Assembly: GCA_963932465.1 (NCBI GenBank)
Contig: OZ010791.1
Coordinates: 618,581,800 to 618,645,799, forward strand
DNA: 64,000 nucleotides
Source: Maratus speciosus
Lineage: Eukaryota > Arthropoda > Arachnida > Araneae > Salticidae
Reading direction: 5' to 3'
Shown: in pieces, positions 1 through 12,668 of the stretch
How the letters are laid out: each line of letters opens with the position of its first letter
Numbering within the stretch: the stretch's first letter is position 1
Position numbers and translations under genes: made by a program
Notes under the pieces: model-generated
What the model saw: only the letters and a program-made list of their open reading frames with translations
Database searches by the model: none
Told to the model about the DNA's origin: nothing

Positions 1-1205
1 GTTATGTTAATTAGAATGTTGCATTATATAAACACTGACAATTTTGGGTCAGTGCGAAAATTAGATTGATTTTAAACCCGATTACTGATTTCGGACTAAT
101 ACTGGCATTATCCAATGTCCAACTTCAAACTACTAGTTCTCACAAAGTCGCAATAAATCTCTTGGGATATGATTTTAGAAGGTTCATTCTACATTTTGTA
201 CTATAAAAGTCCGAGGAACTCGGAAGGACTTTTTTTATATATCACTTTTTATAATAAAAAAATTCCTTAAAACTATGTATTTTAAAAAAATCCTCTCTTT
301 TTAATTTTTGAGATTTTCGCAATCGAAAAATCAAATTAAATATGTAATTTAATGTTGTTTCAGAGAAGTGCAAAGAAAAAAACGAGAAACTATCTGAAAA
401 TGTCTTAGTTAGGGTGTGAATGCAGCGAATTTGCCTGAAATTCACGCAACAGCAGAAAACGCTCAAAACTCCTAATTTCAAATGAGCAGTGCGAATTCAT
501 GTGAGCTTATAAGACCAAAATATTAAAGAATATAAATCTTCAGATATTTCTAAATACTGTGAAATTTATTTAATTTCGAAATACGAAACTTCGATTTTCT
601 GATTTTTGGCCACATAATCGCGATTTGGGACCACCACTGTGCGCTGTAACTAACGCTTAGTGTATACACTTTCAAGCAATATATTCGCTGGCAGCGCCGC
701 CTGAGATACCTGTTTGGATACATTCTAAACCAATACTGGTATATATTATTTCCAAACTGTATACTTCTAGAGGCTGTAGCAGTGCTGTAGTCGCAAGATA
801 AAGCAGAGAATATAAGCTACTGACAATGCCGTTGCCAGGAATATTCCTATGGGGGAGATGACGGCCCTCTAACCCCCCCCCCCTCCCCCCAAAAAAAACC
901 AAAAAAAAAAACCTAGGAATATCGAGATTAGCTATCTTTAGTGATATTTTGCGACTATAAATTTCCTTATGATAACCGATAATTTAATCTTTCTTTTTTT
1001 AATACACTATATAACCAAAAATCCATGGACACTTTCGATTTCAAACATTTTATCGAACATTTAGTGAAGTACTGGACAAATTCTTTTATAACTTCGGGAA
1101 TAATAAAAAAGAAATGTTTAAACTCATAATATTTTTCAACAAGGGAATCTGATGATGACGTCAACTGGGTAGGACCAGATTTTTTTAAAATAAAGGTACT
1201 TTCAC
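1..1205. other. No gene recognised
   Basis: AT-rich sequence with a short poly-C/poly-A run near 870-910. Open frames on the minus strand here are low-complexity and match nothing I know. Confidence 0.6.
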
Positions 1206-1405
1206 TTAACTCCTTGGGGACGAGCGACACGCATACGTGCCGGAATTAGGCCTAAGGATCCTCGTTTATCCTCATCAGTAAAATTTTACTGTAAAATTTG
1301 CCTTATTTAATCCGAGCATTTTCTCGATTTGAATAGGCACAAACTTCTGTTTTTTAAAACCGGTAGCAAACATTTCGTAAAAGGTTCCCGTCGCGAAGGG
1401 GTTAA
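1206..1405. mobile_element. TTAA-flanked MITE, 200 bp
   Basis: Left end TTAACTCCTTGGGGACGAG, right end CGTCGCGAAGGGGTTAA; the inverted ends agree at about 12 of the first 15 bases after TTAA. Non-coding. Confidence 0.7.
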
Positions 1406-1813
1406 AAATTATGCAACCAAAATCGGAAGCACTATTACAGATCGACCTCAACTATTCTATACAAAAAAAAAAGTTTTAAATCGACTTTTTTAATTCTATA
1501 TTAAATATTTAAATTCAAACGAGAAATTTGAAAAGAATCCTCCATTAACATGAGCTTGCGAATGTCTTCGCGTGACTGAAGAGTCCCATAATTTGAAAAG
1601 GTCAATAAAAGTCAAATAGTGTGCAAAGCCACATAATTTGCAAAGGAATTTTTTTAATCAGTTTTTGTAGTTCAGCCAAATCAACCAAAAAATTTCAATA
1701 TTCAACCTGACCATTTCAGATTTTAATGAAACTGTCGGAGATAATTCTCCCTGATGATATAATTGAGAATATATTTTTAGAATTTTTTCATCACATTAAA
1801 ATTTCATACAATT

Positions 1814-2072
1814 AATTGAGGACGTGGGTTTCAAAATTCGCTTTTCCAGAAATCAAATTTTGAGGAAATCGCGAAAAACCTCTGACTTCGTCGATTGGTT
1901 TTCATTCATTGTAAATCTAGATTTTACAATGCCAGAAGTACACGGTAAAACTAGTTTTTTTGCAGATTGTAATGTGTTTTCGATGCAGGTTCACCAATAG
2001 AATAGATTGATAGAGAAAACTCGATTTTTTAAATTTTACATAAAGACGAGTTTTGAAAATCACGTCCTCAAT
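1814..2072. mobile_element. Foldback MITE with AATTGAGGACGTG ends
   Basis: AATTGAGGACGTGGGTTTC at the left and AAAATCACGTCCTCAATT at the right, followed inwards by AAATTCG/CGAGTTTT. The interior (AAATCGCGAAAAAC region) also occurs at about 47180-47310. Confidence 0.75.
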
Positions 2073-2079
2073 TATTTAA

Positions 2080-2690
2080 ATTTCGAAAAAATATAATTTT
2101 TTCGCTTCCCTAAATGTTTTCAATTTTGATTTTCTCAAGTTGTATCAGCCGTACAGAGTTGTTTCACCACTCTTTTTAAAGCAAATTTCATAAGGTTTTT
2201 AATTTAAAATTTTTTAGATAGTGTTTTTTAAAAAGTTCATATTTGCAAGTACGGGAGGGTAGGGGGGTTCTCTGCAGCATACGCGCCAGAAGAATCGTCG
2301 GAGATCGGTCTCTGCTCTCGTCCACAGCGAGATATGCCTACCATCGGCCGCGTCAGAATGCAGTCTGCTCTCGGTTGTTACTTGTTTCCAAGCGAAGAGA
2401 ATGCAAAGCTGCATATCAGCAAATTCAATACATCTGCTGTTCTGCGGTTACAAGTTCTCATGGAAAAGTGCTGACCATATCCTGTTGCTATGAGTAGGGT
2501 TTTATGGGAATCTAAAACCACAACTCACATTTATACGATTATGCATGTTATATATGCGCTGAAATTTTCCTGAAAATGGTATAGGAAGGGGAATGAGGCA
2601 CACGAATAAATACCAGCCCTTGTACTCCGCTTTGGCTTGAACAGACCCTGCATTTTCCTGCGCTCCTGACGATCAGAAAGCACACACATT
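2080..2690. other. Less AT-rich stretch, no gene recognised
   Basis: 2240-2480 is visibly richer in G+C than its surroundings and has open frames on both strands (84 codons +, 66 codons -), but neither translation shows a domain or splice context I can support. It might be a decayed exon or a regulatory segment. Confidence 0.4.
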
Positions 2691-4360
2691 GAGAATTCCA
2701 CAAATATTGCATTAAAAGTTATAAAATAAGCAGTGAAAAACAGATAGAATCAAATACCACCATGACCATCAATCAGTATTACGTCAGCTGAAATGAAAAG
2801 CTCTTCGCAAACAACAGTAGAGAAGAAAGAGAGAAAAGAAAAAATATTTCTATAGCGTAAAGATAGAAACTTGTTCGATCTGTTAGCTGATGTATTGTTT
2901 CACTCCGACCTTTTATTCTCTGCCCTTCTAATTTCTCCTCAGGATTCACATTAGAATATTTATTAAGCAGTTTTATTCGACTGACAGACGTTTCAAAATA
3001 AACTGAGAAATCCAAACAGAACCGAAAATCCCATTTTTCACCATTATTATGTCTGCAGATGATATTAAATTAAAAAAGAATGCTTTCTGTTTTCTCTGCT
3101 TTAAAATTAATATATCGAAAAATAAATATATTCATGTAAGAGAAAAAAAAAATTACATTAATTTATATATATCGTGTGAAGCAGTAGCGCCAACTTTTCA
3201 AAAATATTGGGTGGGCTGAAGAGTTTTCGAGTAAAATAACACACATATTTTTCTTTCTCTTAGTGTGTGTGGAGAGAGTGAGACGGGGAAGGAGCGAAAA
3301 TGACTAAAAATGATAATTCGAAATTAAATTGTTTTTTAAGCAAATTTTTAAATTATTACAATTTTTGAAATAATTTTATTAGATAATATATTTTTAAGTT
3401 CTTCCTTATAAGTACATTAATATTTATTTTAAATAACTTCGGAATTGCTAACTATTGAAAGTCAAAAAAACTAAATGCCAAGAAAAGCATACATTTTAGT
3501 CACCTAAGTGCTTTATCAATTGAAGACATCAAAACTGATAGCAAAATATGCAAGAAATTTGTTTTCGGAAGAAGTTAAACTATACATCCGCTGAAGGGGT
3601 TTTCAGTGCTCCTGTAAGTCTAATTGATGTCCTTATTATTTTTCAAACAAAACTAGGTTTAGGACGCTAATAAAACCAAATTTCATCTAAGCGATAAAAT
3701 AATTAAAAAAATAAATTACCAATTAAGTCAATTGAAACTGAGTGGGCAGAGAGATCAAATTATTGGGTGGGCTCGCGCCCCACGGGCCCATATAAGTTGG
3801 CGCCACTGGTGTGAAGGATGCCACTACTTTGATATTGGATACTTACAATACAATAATTTAAGAACACAAGACAGAATGGAGCATTTCTCTTTGATTTGTC
3901 ATTATAAGTTACAAAATAAACAGAGAAATCTAGATATAATCGAACATCAGTATTATGTAATCATCAGCAGAGACCGGGAGCTCTCCGCAGATGATATTAG
4001 AATAAAAAAATACTTTTCCGTTATTTCTATTTTAATATCAGTATGTTGAAAAATGAATATATCGATATCAGAAAAAAAATTGGTATTTTTATGCTATATC
4101 ATCTGTATCATGGTACTTTTTATATTGGAGCTTTTCAGCAATCTCAGAACAGAACACCTATTGAGTATTTCTCTTCGATTGTCATTAGAAGTTCCAAAAT
4201 AAACAGAGAAAACCAGATAGAATCGAACACCACCATCCGTATTACGTCAGCAGAGATCAAAAACTCTAGCAAACGACAGTAGAGAGAGAGGAAAAAAATA
4301 GAAAGAATTCTTTCTAGCGTAGAGACTCGTGCAATCTGTTAGCTGGTGTATCGTTTTACG
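2690..4360. repeat. ~280-bp tandem repeat, four copies
   Basis: An anchor like AAATAAACAGAGAAA recurs near 2722, 2997, 3915 and 4197. When the 635 bp of hAT insertion plus duplication is removed, the spacing is 275-283 bp. Other shared words are ATTACGTCAGC and CGATCTGTTAGCTG. Confidence 0.82.
3182..3808. mobile_element. hAT-like MITE with 8-bp target duplication
   Basis: GTGTGAAG occurs immediately outside both ends (3174-3181, 3809-3816). Ends CAGTAGCGCCAACTT and AAGTTGGCGCCACTG. 627 bp, non-coding. It sits inside a ~280-bp tandem array. Confidence 0.94.
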
Positions 4361-4450
4361 TTAGGGCGGGACCCCGAGCTTCTGTTTCCCGTGTGACAGA
4401 ATGCGCAATGCCCCCGAAAGAACAAAGTGCCGATTTATGTTCCCCTTGCA

Positions 4451-4640
4451 TTAAATACTCCGTCCTGGTCTCGACTTACAGAGATCCGATAAATGCTGAG
4501 TGTCTTTGCCAGTGTTTTTTAATCCCTCTTCTCCCCCGCCACCCCACAGACTTTCAGTCTTAATCGGGTAAGAATGATAAATCCACTGGTGGATTTCAGC
4601 GTGAGGGGTATTGTCAGTGTCGTGCGACATCTCTTTTCAT
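4451..4640. repeat. Dispersed repeat, empty-site copy
   Basis: CCGTCCTGGTCTCGACTTAC through GGTGGATTTCAGCGTG also occurs at 5789-6172, where the TTAA element 5901-6112 interrupts it. The uninterrupted TTAA here is at 4560-4563. Confidence 0.85.
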
Positions 4641-4954
4641 AAAACAACGACGCCTTCTTTATGACTATTTTTTAGACATGCTTTGTTTTTGGTTGGTTGG
4701 TTCATATTTTGTGCATGACTACTAAAAAAATAAAATAAAAAAAAGGCAATTTAACAAATTACAACGATCATTTGGAATTTTTCAAAGACTAAAATTTAAG
4801 ACATAAAAAAACGCACGGAGTTGATCATACATTACGTACTCCATGAATTAAACATTAATAGTGTTATTACACGTAAAAATTCCAAGCGACAAAAATCGCC
4901 TGCGACTCGTATTTGGTGTGAAATACTTATATGTATTCATTCCTGTCCTATTTA

Positions 4955-4991
<37 letters not shown>

Positions 4992-5788
4992 GGCTTATTC
5001 CATTTTTCTTTTGCACATGAAAATCTTGCAAATTAAAATTAACTCTTTGGCAGAAATTGTTATTCATTTTCTTTCATTTTCATTAGTTATTATCCACCTG
5101 AAACTTACGTATTATCCAAGCCTTTTATTGGCTGTTCGGGAAAAGGCTTTTCCATCGTGAGATTTCCAAGAAATCTGACTACCCATTTTAAATGAAATTT
5201 CATTCTTAAACTTCTAAACATCCGAGAATATTACTTTTTACACCGTCGGATAGAGAAAAAAAAATGTACTTTTAAATGTAATTTGTTTGAAAGCTGTATC
5301 TCAATTTGTTTCTGAGTTATTAATTTTTTTTGTAGTTTTTATTACTTTTTTGTCATAGTAGCAACACTTTGTTTGTTGTCCATCTCTGTTGAAAGTAAAG
5401 GGACAGATTACTGTATAGACCAATCAGAAAACGAATAAAATGCGGATTAAACCAATAAAAACCTTCAGATATGCTTCTGATTTCCTGCCCTGAAGAGAAC
5501 AATAACCATTTTTCCAAATGGTTAAAAATGCGTAGTTTATGCAGTTTTAAATTTCCGTGGATGAGTCACATTTTGTCGATGTTAATGTAAAATCCAATTA
5601 AGGCAAACTTAGATTTATATCTTTACGGGAAAAAAAAATAATAATAATAATGATCTGAAGAAAAGGTTTTTTTATTTTAATCTAAGAAACACCAAATATA
5701 GTTTAGACAAATTTTAAATTCAAGAGCAAATTTTCACTTAATTAATATTTAAAATATTTTATGAATTATGATCATGGTTTTGTACACA
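4641..5788. other. No gene recognised
   Basis: AT-rich, with a 31-base T tract (4957-4987). Nothing else seen. Confidence 0.6.
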
Positions 5789-6172
5789 TTAAATTCGCCG
5801 TCCTGGTCTCCACTTACAGAGATCCTATAATTGCTTTTGTCAGTGTTTTTCAGTGCACCTTTTAATTTCCCATTGTCCCCCCCCCTTCCGACTTTTATTC
5901 TTAATCCCTTGAGGGGCGGTGGGATATATTTTATCCCACCTACGATCAATGAAAATTTGCACCAGAAAAAATTTATGAAATTTTACTTTTGTAACTTTGG
6001 TGGAAAAAAATTCATAAAAATACTTTTCTTTATTTTGAAACAAAATTTTTCTAAATTTCCGGTGGGAACTCGGCATTTCACAAACGTAATTGCTTGCCCC
6101 TCAAGGGGTTAATCGCGCAAGAATTATAAACCCACCTGTGGATGTAGACGTGCGGGGTATATTGCCGGCACA
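5789..6172. repeat. Dispersed repeat, occupied copy
   Basis: Partner of 4451-4640 (CCGTCCTGGTCTCCACTTAC ... TGTGGATGTAGACGTG), split by a TTAA element. Confidence 0.85.
5901..6112. mobile_element. TTAA-flanked MITE with CCCTTGAGGGGC ends
   Basis: TTAATCCCTTGAGGGGC at the left and GCCCCTCAAGGGGTTAA at the right. It interrupts a repeat whose other copy (4451-4640) has one intact TTAA (4560-4563) at the same place, which gives an empty-site comparison. The interior contains GGTGGGA/TCCCACC inverted words. Confidence 0.88.
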
Positions 6173-6296
6173 ACACAACAATTGAAGAGTTAAGTGGAAG
6201 AACATGTTAAGTAACAAAAATTACATTTGAAGAAAATTGATGTGAAAGTTTTTGTTCTCAATTTTAATGATTTATTTTCTGTTTGATACCATGTGT

Positions 6297-6513
6297 TTAA
6301 CCCCTTAACGCTCGAATTAAATTACGGTTGAAAAATTCAAATTATTTATTGGCACCACTTTTATGAAAAAGAAATATTCACTTTATTTAATGGCAGGAAA
6401 AACGACACTAAAATATAGCCAATTTCACTATTTTATAAAACTGGTGGGAATCAAACAATTTGAGTAAGAGACACAGCCCGAGAATATGACGGGAGCGAGA
6501 ATTAAGGGGTTAA
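6297..6513. mobile_element. TTAA-flanked MITE, 217 bp
   Basis: TTAACCCCTTAACGCTCG at the left and CGAGAATTAAGGGGTTAA at the right. It starts less than 200 bp after the element at 5901. Confidence 0.75.
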
Positions 6514-6772
6514 AATATTAACAGGTGTGGTACTAAACTCAATCAAAAATAGTTATTCGTATTTAATTTTTAAATATTAAAAAATATTAATATTATTTGG
6601 ATTATTAAATATTAAAATATTAAAGAATAATGTCTTAAATATTCAAAGCTAAAGAACTTTGGTATTTTAGCTTTACCATGTGATATAATACCTGATAACA
6701 CCTTCTTCCAAACGGTAAAATCATTTTTAAGAAAATGTAGCATAACATGTTCTTCCACCCAGCTCTTCAATT

Positions 6773-7840
6773 ATAATAACAAAACATTGAATATTTTATT
6801 TTACTGGAAAATTTTATCTTGAAAACAAAACAAATCAAAATGTTACTTTGGTACAATGTTGATTTTCTTTCAATGGAATACAAATATAATAACAATGAGT
6901 ATTTTATCTTGAAAACAAAGCAAATCACAATGTTACTTCGTTACATTGTTGATTTTCTTTCAATATAATACAATTATAATAACAAAACGTTGAATATTTT
7001 ATTTTACAGTAAAATTTTATCTTAAAAACAAAACAAATTACAATGTTACTGTGCTGAATATCTTTCAATGGAATACAAATATAATAACAATGAATATTTT
7101 ATTTTACTGTAAAATTTTATCTTGAAAGCAAAACAAATCACAATTTTACTTCGTTACAATGTTGATTTTCTTTCAATGGAATACAATTATAATAACAAAA
7201 CGTTGAATATTTTATTTTACAGTAAAATTTTATCGTGAAAACAAAACAAATTACAATGTTACTGCGTTACAATGTTGATTTTCTTTCAATGGAATACAAT
7301 TATAATAACAAAACGTTGAATATTTTATTTTACTGTAAAATTTTATCGTGAAAACAAAGCAAATCACAATGTTACTGTGTTACAATATTGATTTTCTTTC
7401 AATGGAATACAATTATAATAACAAAACATTGAATATTTTATTCTACTGTTAAATTTTATCGTGAAAACAAAACAAATTACAATGTTACTGTGTTACAATG
7501 TTGATTTTCTTCCAATGGAATACAATTATAATAACAAAACATTGAATATTTTATTTTACTCTAAAATGTTATCGTGAAAACAAAACAAATCACGATGTTA
7601 CTGTGTTACAATGTTGATTTTCATTCAGTGGAATACAATTATAATAACAAAACACTGAATATTTTATTTTACTGTAAAATTTTATCGTGAAAACAAAACA
7701 AATCCCAATGTTACTTTGTTACAATGTTGATTTTCATTCAATGGAGTACAATTATAATAACAAAACATTGAATATTTTATTTTACAAATGTTTGACAAAA
7801 TTTTGTCGTGAAAACAAAACAAATCACAGTGCTACTAAAT
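6773..7840. repeat. 113-bp tandem repeat, ~10 copies
   Basis: ATAATAAC anchors at 6773, 6886, 6976, 7081, 7189, 7302, 7415, 7528, 7641 and 7754. Five successive intervals are exactly 113 bp; the early ones are shortened (90-108) by deletions. The array closes with a diverged unit near 7840. Confidence 0.93.
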
Positions 7841-9035
7841 GGTGTATACACAATATTGAATAGTTAAAAACTAAACAAACATAAAAATTAAATTGACATT
7901 TCGGTCAGACCGAAACGTCAGTTAAACTATGATAATTTGTGTACTTGTATGTTCGGAATGGATTCCTGGTTCAAAGATGTAGAAATCTCAGTTCCGGTTC
8001 CAGTGTTGAATCTGTGTGTGTGTGGGGGGGGGAGGGGCGACACATTCCCTTCCGGAACATTGAAATGCCCCCCCCCCCCCCGGAAGGTTTGAGATTCTAT
8101 GCTTTTTAATAGACAAAAGTGCAATTTCCCCACTGGCTTTAATATCCTCCTTGGAGCCGCAGACGCCCCTTTCGGAGAAAAATGTCTGAATTCGACCAGT
8201 ACCCCCTTAATATTAATAACTACCGTAGTATTAAGGGGGTATTGATTCAACACGCGGGCTTGGATTTGAAGCCTTCTTCATACCGTACTAAAACTCAAGT
8301 TTGAAGACCCTCCAACAACCACTTCTATGGAACTAAAAGAAAAAGAGAGAGAGAGAGAAGTTTGAGAGCAGAATAAAACGGAAATCAAAAATTAAAAACC
8401 TTTTCACGCCTCCGAATCTATTTGCGACCATTTAAATACCCATCGGTAAATCACTTGCCCCATTGAGCGAGAGCACCTGGTTCGTCGTTATAGCAACCTA
8501 CCTATCCACACATCATTCCTCTCTTTTATTCTCTCGAAGGAAGTCATAAAATTTGACTAATCACCGATGCCACTTCGGAAGAAAAATGTATCGTTTTTTT
8601 TTACGACCGGAAAGTAACTTGAATGATTTAATAAATGAAGAAAAAGGAAAATAATAAAAAAGTAAGGGGAAATGTTTAACTGTAAAATAAAATTATAGTA
8701 TCAAACTAAATTAGCCATTCATTGACTATATTAATTTAATAAGAAAGTATTACAAGTTACATCTTTCATAATCTTCTATTTTTTTTCTTTGGTTTTAGTT
8801 AAACCACTCAGAAAAATATTAGGGACCACAGAATAAAGTACGGCGCGGGTAGGGGTAACCGTCCCCGAAAATTCTGTTTCGAATGGACGAAATGGAAGAA
8901 AATTAATCCATACTTTATTACAATAATGGAAAATAATCTAAAATTATTTGTCTAATATTAATTGTATCTTCTGTGCTGAAAAATGGATACATATATTATG
9001 CTCATGCTCATTAATGTTCACTTCTTTTCCTTTTG

Positions 9036-9037
<2 letters not shown>
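7841..9037. other. No gene recognised; small palindromes
   Basis: Contains TTTCGGTCAGACCGAAA (7902-7918), a perfect palindrome with a one-base centre that recurs as TTCGGTCCGACCGAA near 35157, GT/poly-G and poly-C runs at 8010-8085, and the hairpin at 8200. A 108-codon minus frame over these runs is low-complexity. Confidence 0.6.
8200..8241. repeat. Perfect 13-bp-arm hairpin
   Basis: TACCCCCTTAATA (8200-8212) and TATTAAGGGGGTA (8229-8241) are exact complements around 16 bases. Confidence 0.85.
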
Positions 9038-9066
<29 letters not shown>

Positions 9067-9069
<3 letters not shown>

Positions 9070-9272
9070 AACAACCATTTTGCTTATATCATTGAATTCT
9101 GTGCCCTCGATAACGTAATTCAATGTATAAGCTTTTCAATTTTTGTCGGTGTCCACTTTTTTCTTTTTTCTTCCATAATAATTCTTATAATTTTTTTTTT
9201 TTTTTTTTTTTTTTAATACTTACAGCTTTAATTCATAATAATTGACGGTGGCAGGTTATGTTTAATTAATGG

Positions 9273-9349
<77 letters not shown>

Positions 9350-10081
9350 TTTGAAAATCGAGTCAATTTGAACCCGAAACTATTAAATTCAACCATGCAT
9401 GAATCAGATCCTCAATGAAAAAAGTAGCATGCCAGTATGATTTTTGAAAGTTCAAAGTATGTGTTTTTTTATGAAAAAAACTACATATATTTACATCACC
9501 CCTAGACGTTGAAACAAGTTCTTCAAATGTGTTTATTTTTCAAGCCCAAAAACTTCCATATGTTTTCAAAAATATTTATCTATTTTAATTATATTTTTGA
9601 AAGAATCAAAATAATATTTAGAATTTCTTTGGAGAGTATAGAGGGGTTTTCCTACAATTTACAAAAACTCAAACAAATTTACTATAATACGTTAAAAGAT
9701 TCTAGTAAAAATATTTTGCTTACAGCATACATAGTTTGAAATATTTTTAAAGAACTCATTGGTCAATCACAATAGAACGAGTGCGCAATTTCCATACGAA
9801 GGATGTACAGAAGGTAGAAAGTGACAGTTTACAATCGTGCATTATCTTTGAATATGACTGTATCATTAGATAATACAATACTGTTGCCGCAGTTAATTAA
9901 TTTTTTATTTTTGGGAAAATCATTGCAGAAAATTGCAGTTTAAGATTTTTTTCGAAATGATTTTATTCATTTTTTATTTTAGTTTTTTTATTTTATTTTA
10001 TTTATATATATATATATATATATATAACCATTAATTAAACATAACCTTCCACCGTCAAATATTATGAATTAAAGCTGTAAG

Positions 10082-10118
<37 letters not shown>

Positions 10119-10241
10119 TAAGAATTATTATGGAAGAAAAAGAAAAAAGTGGACACCGACAAAAATTGAAAAGCTTATACATTGAATTACGTTATCAAGG
10201 GCACAGAATTCAATGATATAAGCAAAATGGTTGTTTTCTGT
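9067..10241. repeat. ~210-bp inverted duplication with ~750-bp spacer
   Basis: Left arm 9067-9273 (GAAAACAACCATTTTGC ... AACATAACC-type reading in reverse) is repeated inverted at 10025-10241, including TTGTCGGTGTCCAC, the long T/A tract and the neighbouring (TA)n. The spacer holds (TA)n, T tracts and an AT-rich stretch with no recognisable gene. Confidence 0.88.
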
Positions 10242-11891
10242 GGGAAAAATAAGCTAAAGCTAAAAGTTATTTTCCCCTGTGCCCAAACAACCATAAAATC
10301 AAGTGAATTGACCAAAAATGAAAGCAGAATAGAAACAAACAATATGAAATGGAAGAATCAACAAAACGTATTCAAACACTTATAGGATATAAAACACAAA
10401 TAATAAACACCATACCGACCAACATTTCAGTATTTTACAAAAATCCACACGCACATGGCTGCCAGTATATCAAAAAGAATAAGGTGAATAAAACAGTTAA
10501 GAAATCTCAGCAAATGACACCAAAAGATGCAGCCAATACATTTTGAAATAAAATTTGAAATACCTTGTTAAACACATTTAATCTAATATAAAATAAATAG
10601 ATATTAATTACATTATTTAAAATGCACTACCAAATTAATTAACAACAGCCTAACAATATCGTCAAAATTCAGCTAAAAATACCCCCTGGTGCACCAAATT
10701 ATAACTGAAATGGAGCTAGAAAAATTAACAATTAGAGCTATCTTAAAGAGACAAATTTAGTGCTGCCATCGAGTACTACTTCTATTAAACAACTAACGCA
10801 AGATAAATATTTGTAAGCACTTGAATGTAAATAATTGTATAAATAATTGTAAGCATTTGAATGTAAATCACTGTATAAACAGCAAAACCAAACATATCCT
10901 TATATATAGAGAATTATAAACCGAATATAAACCACACAATGTATTTAAAAACTATTGTAAATAAAATTTAAAAGCATACAATATATTCTATTAGCTAACT
11001 TATTTAAACTAAACTAAGAAATAAATAATTCTAGAACATTGATAATATATAGCATATAGCTATATGCTATAAAACAAAATAAAATTCAGTAATAATTAAT
11101 ATAAATAATTATTAAAGATAAAAATTATTTTTTATGAATTATATATCAGATATTTATAAAATGAACAGGAAATAAAAAACATGTGGAAGTAAATAGAAGG
11201 TTAAATGATACTTAAATACCCATTACTTAAAAAGCACAAGGATTATCTTCAGACATCCATAAAAAACCATAAAGTATGAATGTGGGACATTCAAAAACAT
11301 TAATCCGATAATAAATATTAAAAAGAATAGAGTAATAATAATAAAAATAATTACCCAATTTTAATGCATACAGTATAACTATATTTATATTATACATACT
11401 TATATGTATATTATTCACTATAAGAATGGCATACTATTAGTAATTATTATGATATTGTCCTGAGTAAATTTAAAATTTAATAACAAATAATTGTAAATTA
11501 GATTAATCAATAATTAGGCTAATTATAATATTAATGAAATTCTCCAATTACATATAAAATATCAAATCAACATCCATATAAAAATACGTAACAAAAATAT
11601 AGTAATAATACAAGAGCCCCATTTTTTTTTATTATATATAATTAACCATTGCGTATTATCCAGACAACACCACCCTCCTCCGTACTCTAACATCTACCCA
11701 CCCAACCATCCTATAATATTTTTTTATATTATTTTACAATTTTTAATTATATATATATATATATATATTTTTTTTTTTATATAATTTTTTTGTAATTTTG
11801 TTTACGCATGTGTTAATTTGTTTTAATAGATCATGTAAGAAAAGTACTAATTGTATATTAATGAATATATGAATTTTTTTGGAAAACCATG

Positions 11892-11892
<1 letters not shown>
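10242..11892. other. Very AT-rich stretch, no gene recognised
   Basis: Two overlapping + strand open frames of 65-67 codons (10182-10546) are Lys/Asn-rich and unlike any family I know. The rest is close to simple A/T sequence. Confidence 0.5.
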
Positions 11893-11959
<67 letters not shown>

Positions 11960-11989
11960 CATATATATATATATTTTTTTTTTTTTTTT
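11893..11989. repeat. (TA)n microsatellite, ~80 bp, ending in poly-T
   Basis: Long TA run with one ATACATACATA interruption. Similar shorter (TA)n or T/A tracts: 4957-4987, 9038-9066, 9274-9352, 10004-10026, 10085-10111, 34682-34704, 43409-43425, 50173-50193, 56781-56802, 61619-61636 and 62023-62056. Confidence 0.95.
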
Positions 11990-12668
11990 GAGGGGTGGGG
12001 GACATTCGTAGTGAGCCCAAGCCCGCAATACAGTTGACCTATGCGGTCATTAGACACCTGCAATTAGCAGACATTTAAATATCGCTTTGAATATATCGAT
12101 ATTATTTTTCGAGCCGAAATACTCCCATGACTCCTTAATGCATAAACGAACATATTTTACATAATTTTTTAAAAGAATTATCCGAAGAAAGTTTTTGAAT
12201 GGAAAAATAAAGATTTTAGAACGCCCATACAACATCGAGTTACACCCAGTAATTTTTGGCAAAGGTTATCGAATTGCATGTACTTTTTCACATATCATAT
12301 CACCACAAGAAATCGATTGGCGTTTTCTCTAAATCCTTTTCATGTCAGATACGTTTTTTTCATAAGGTTAACAATTGTTCCATCTCCTTTATATGAACTG
12401 ACACTTTCTGGAATGATTTTGGCATGAATCATTCATGCACCGAATTTCATTCTTTGACCGTCTGCGGAAATTATTAAGGAGCAAATTAATAATGTTTTGA
12501 ATTTTGACTGTCATTTAGAACCATGAATGAGGAAAATTGACCGAAAATAAAGAACAAAACTGAATCTTTTCAGGCTAAAATGTGCCCAAAATATTTTTAC
12601 AAAATTAAATACTTTTTACAAATACAATGTTTATTTTGATACAAAAAATAATCTATCATATAGGTGTA

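Noticed and set aside
6773..7840. CRISPR-like array of evenly spaced repeats
   Set aside because: The whole 113-bp unit is repeated, with no unique spacers, in eukaryotic AT-rich DNA. It is an ordinary tandem repeat.
7927..8253. 108-codon minus-strand open frame
   Set aside because: It runs through poly-C/poly-G and a hairpin, and the translation is low-complexity with no known domain.
10182..10546. Two overlapping Lys/Asn-rich frames, possibly a retroelement gag relic
   Set aside because: There is no zinc knuckle, protease or other motif and the composition is AT-driven. Too weak to call.
11040..11640. Possible nuclear copy of mitochondrial DNA, from extreme AT richness
   Set aside because: No mitochondrial protein, rRNA or tRNA sequence could be recognised in either strand.
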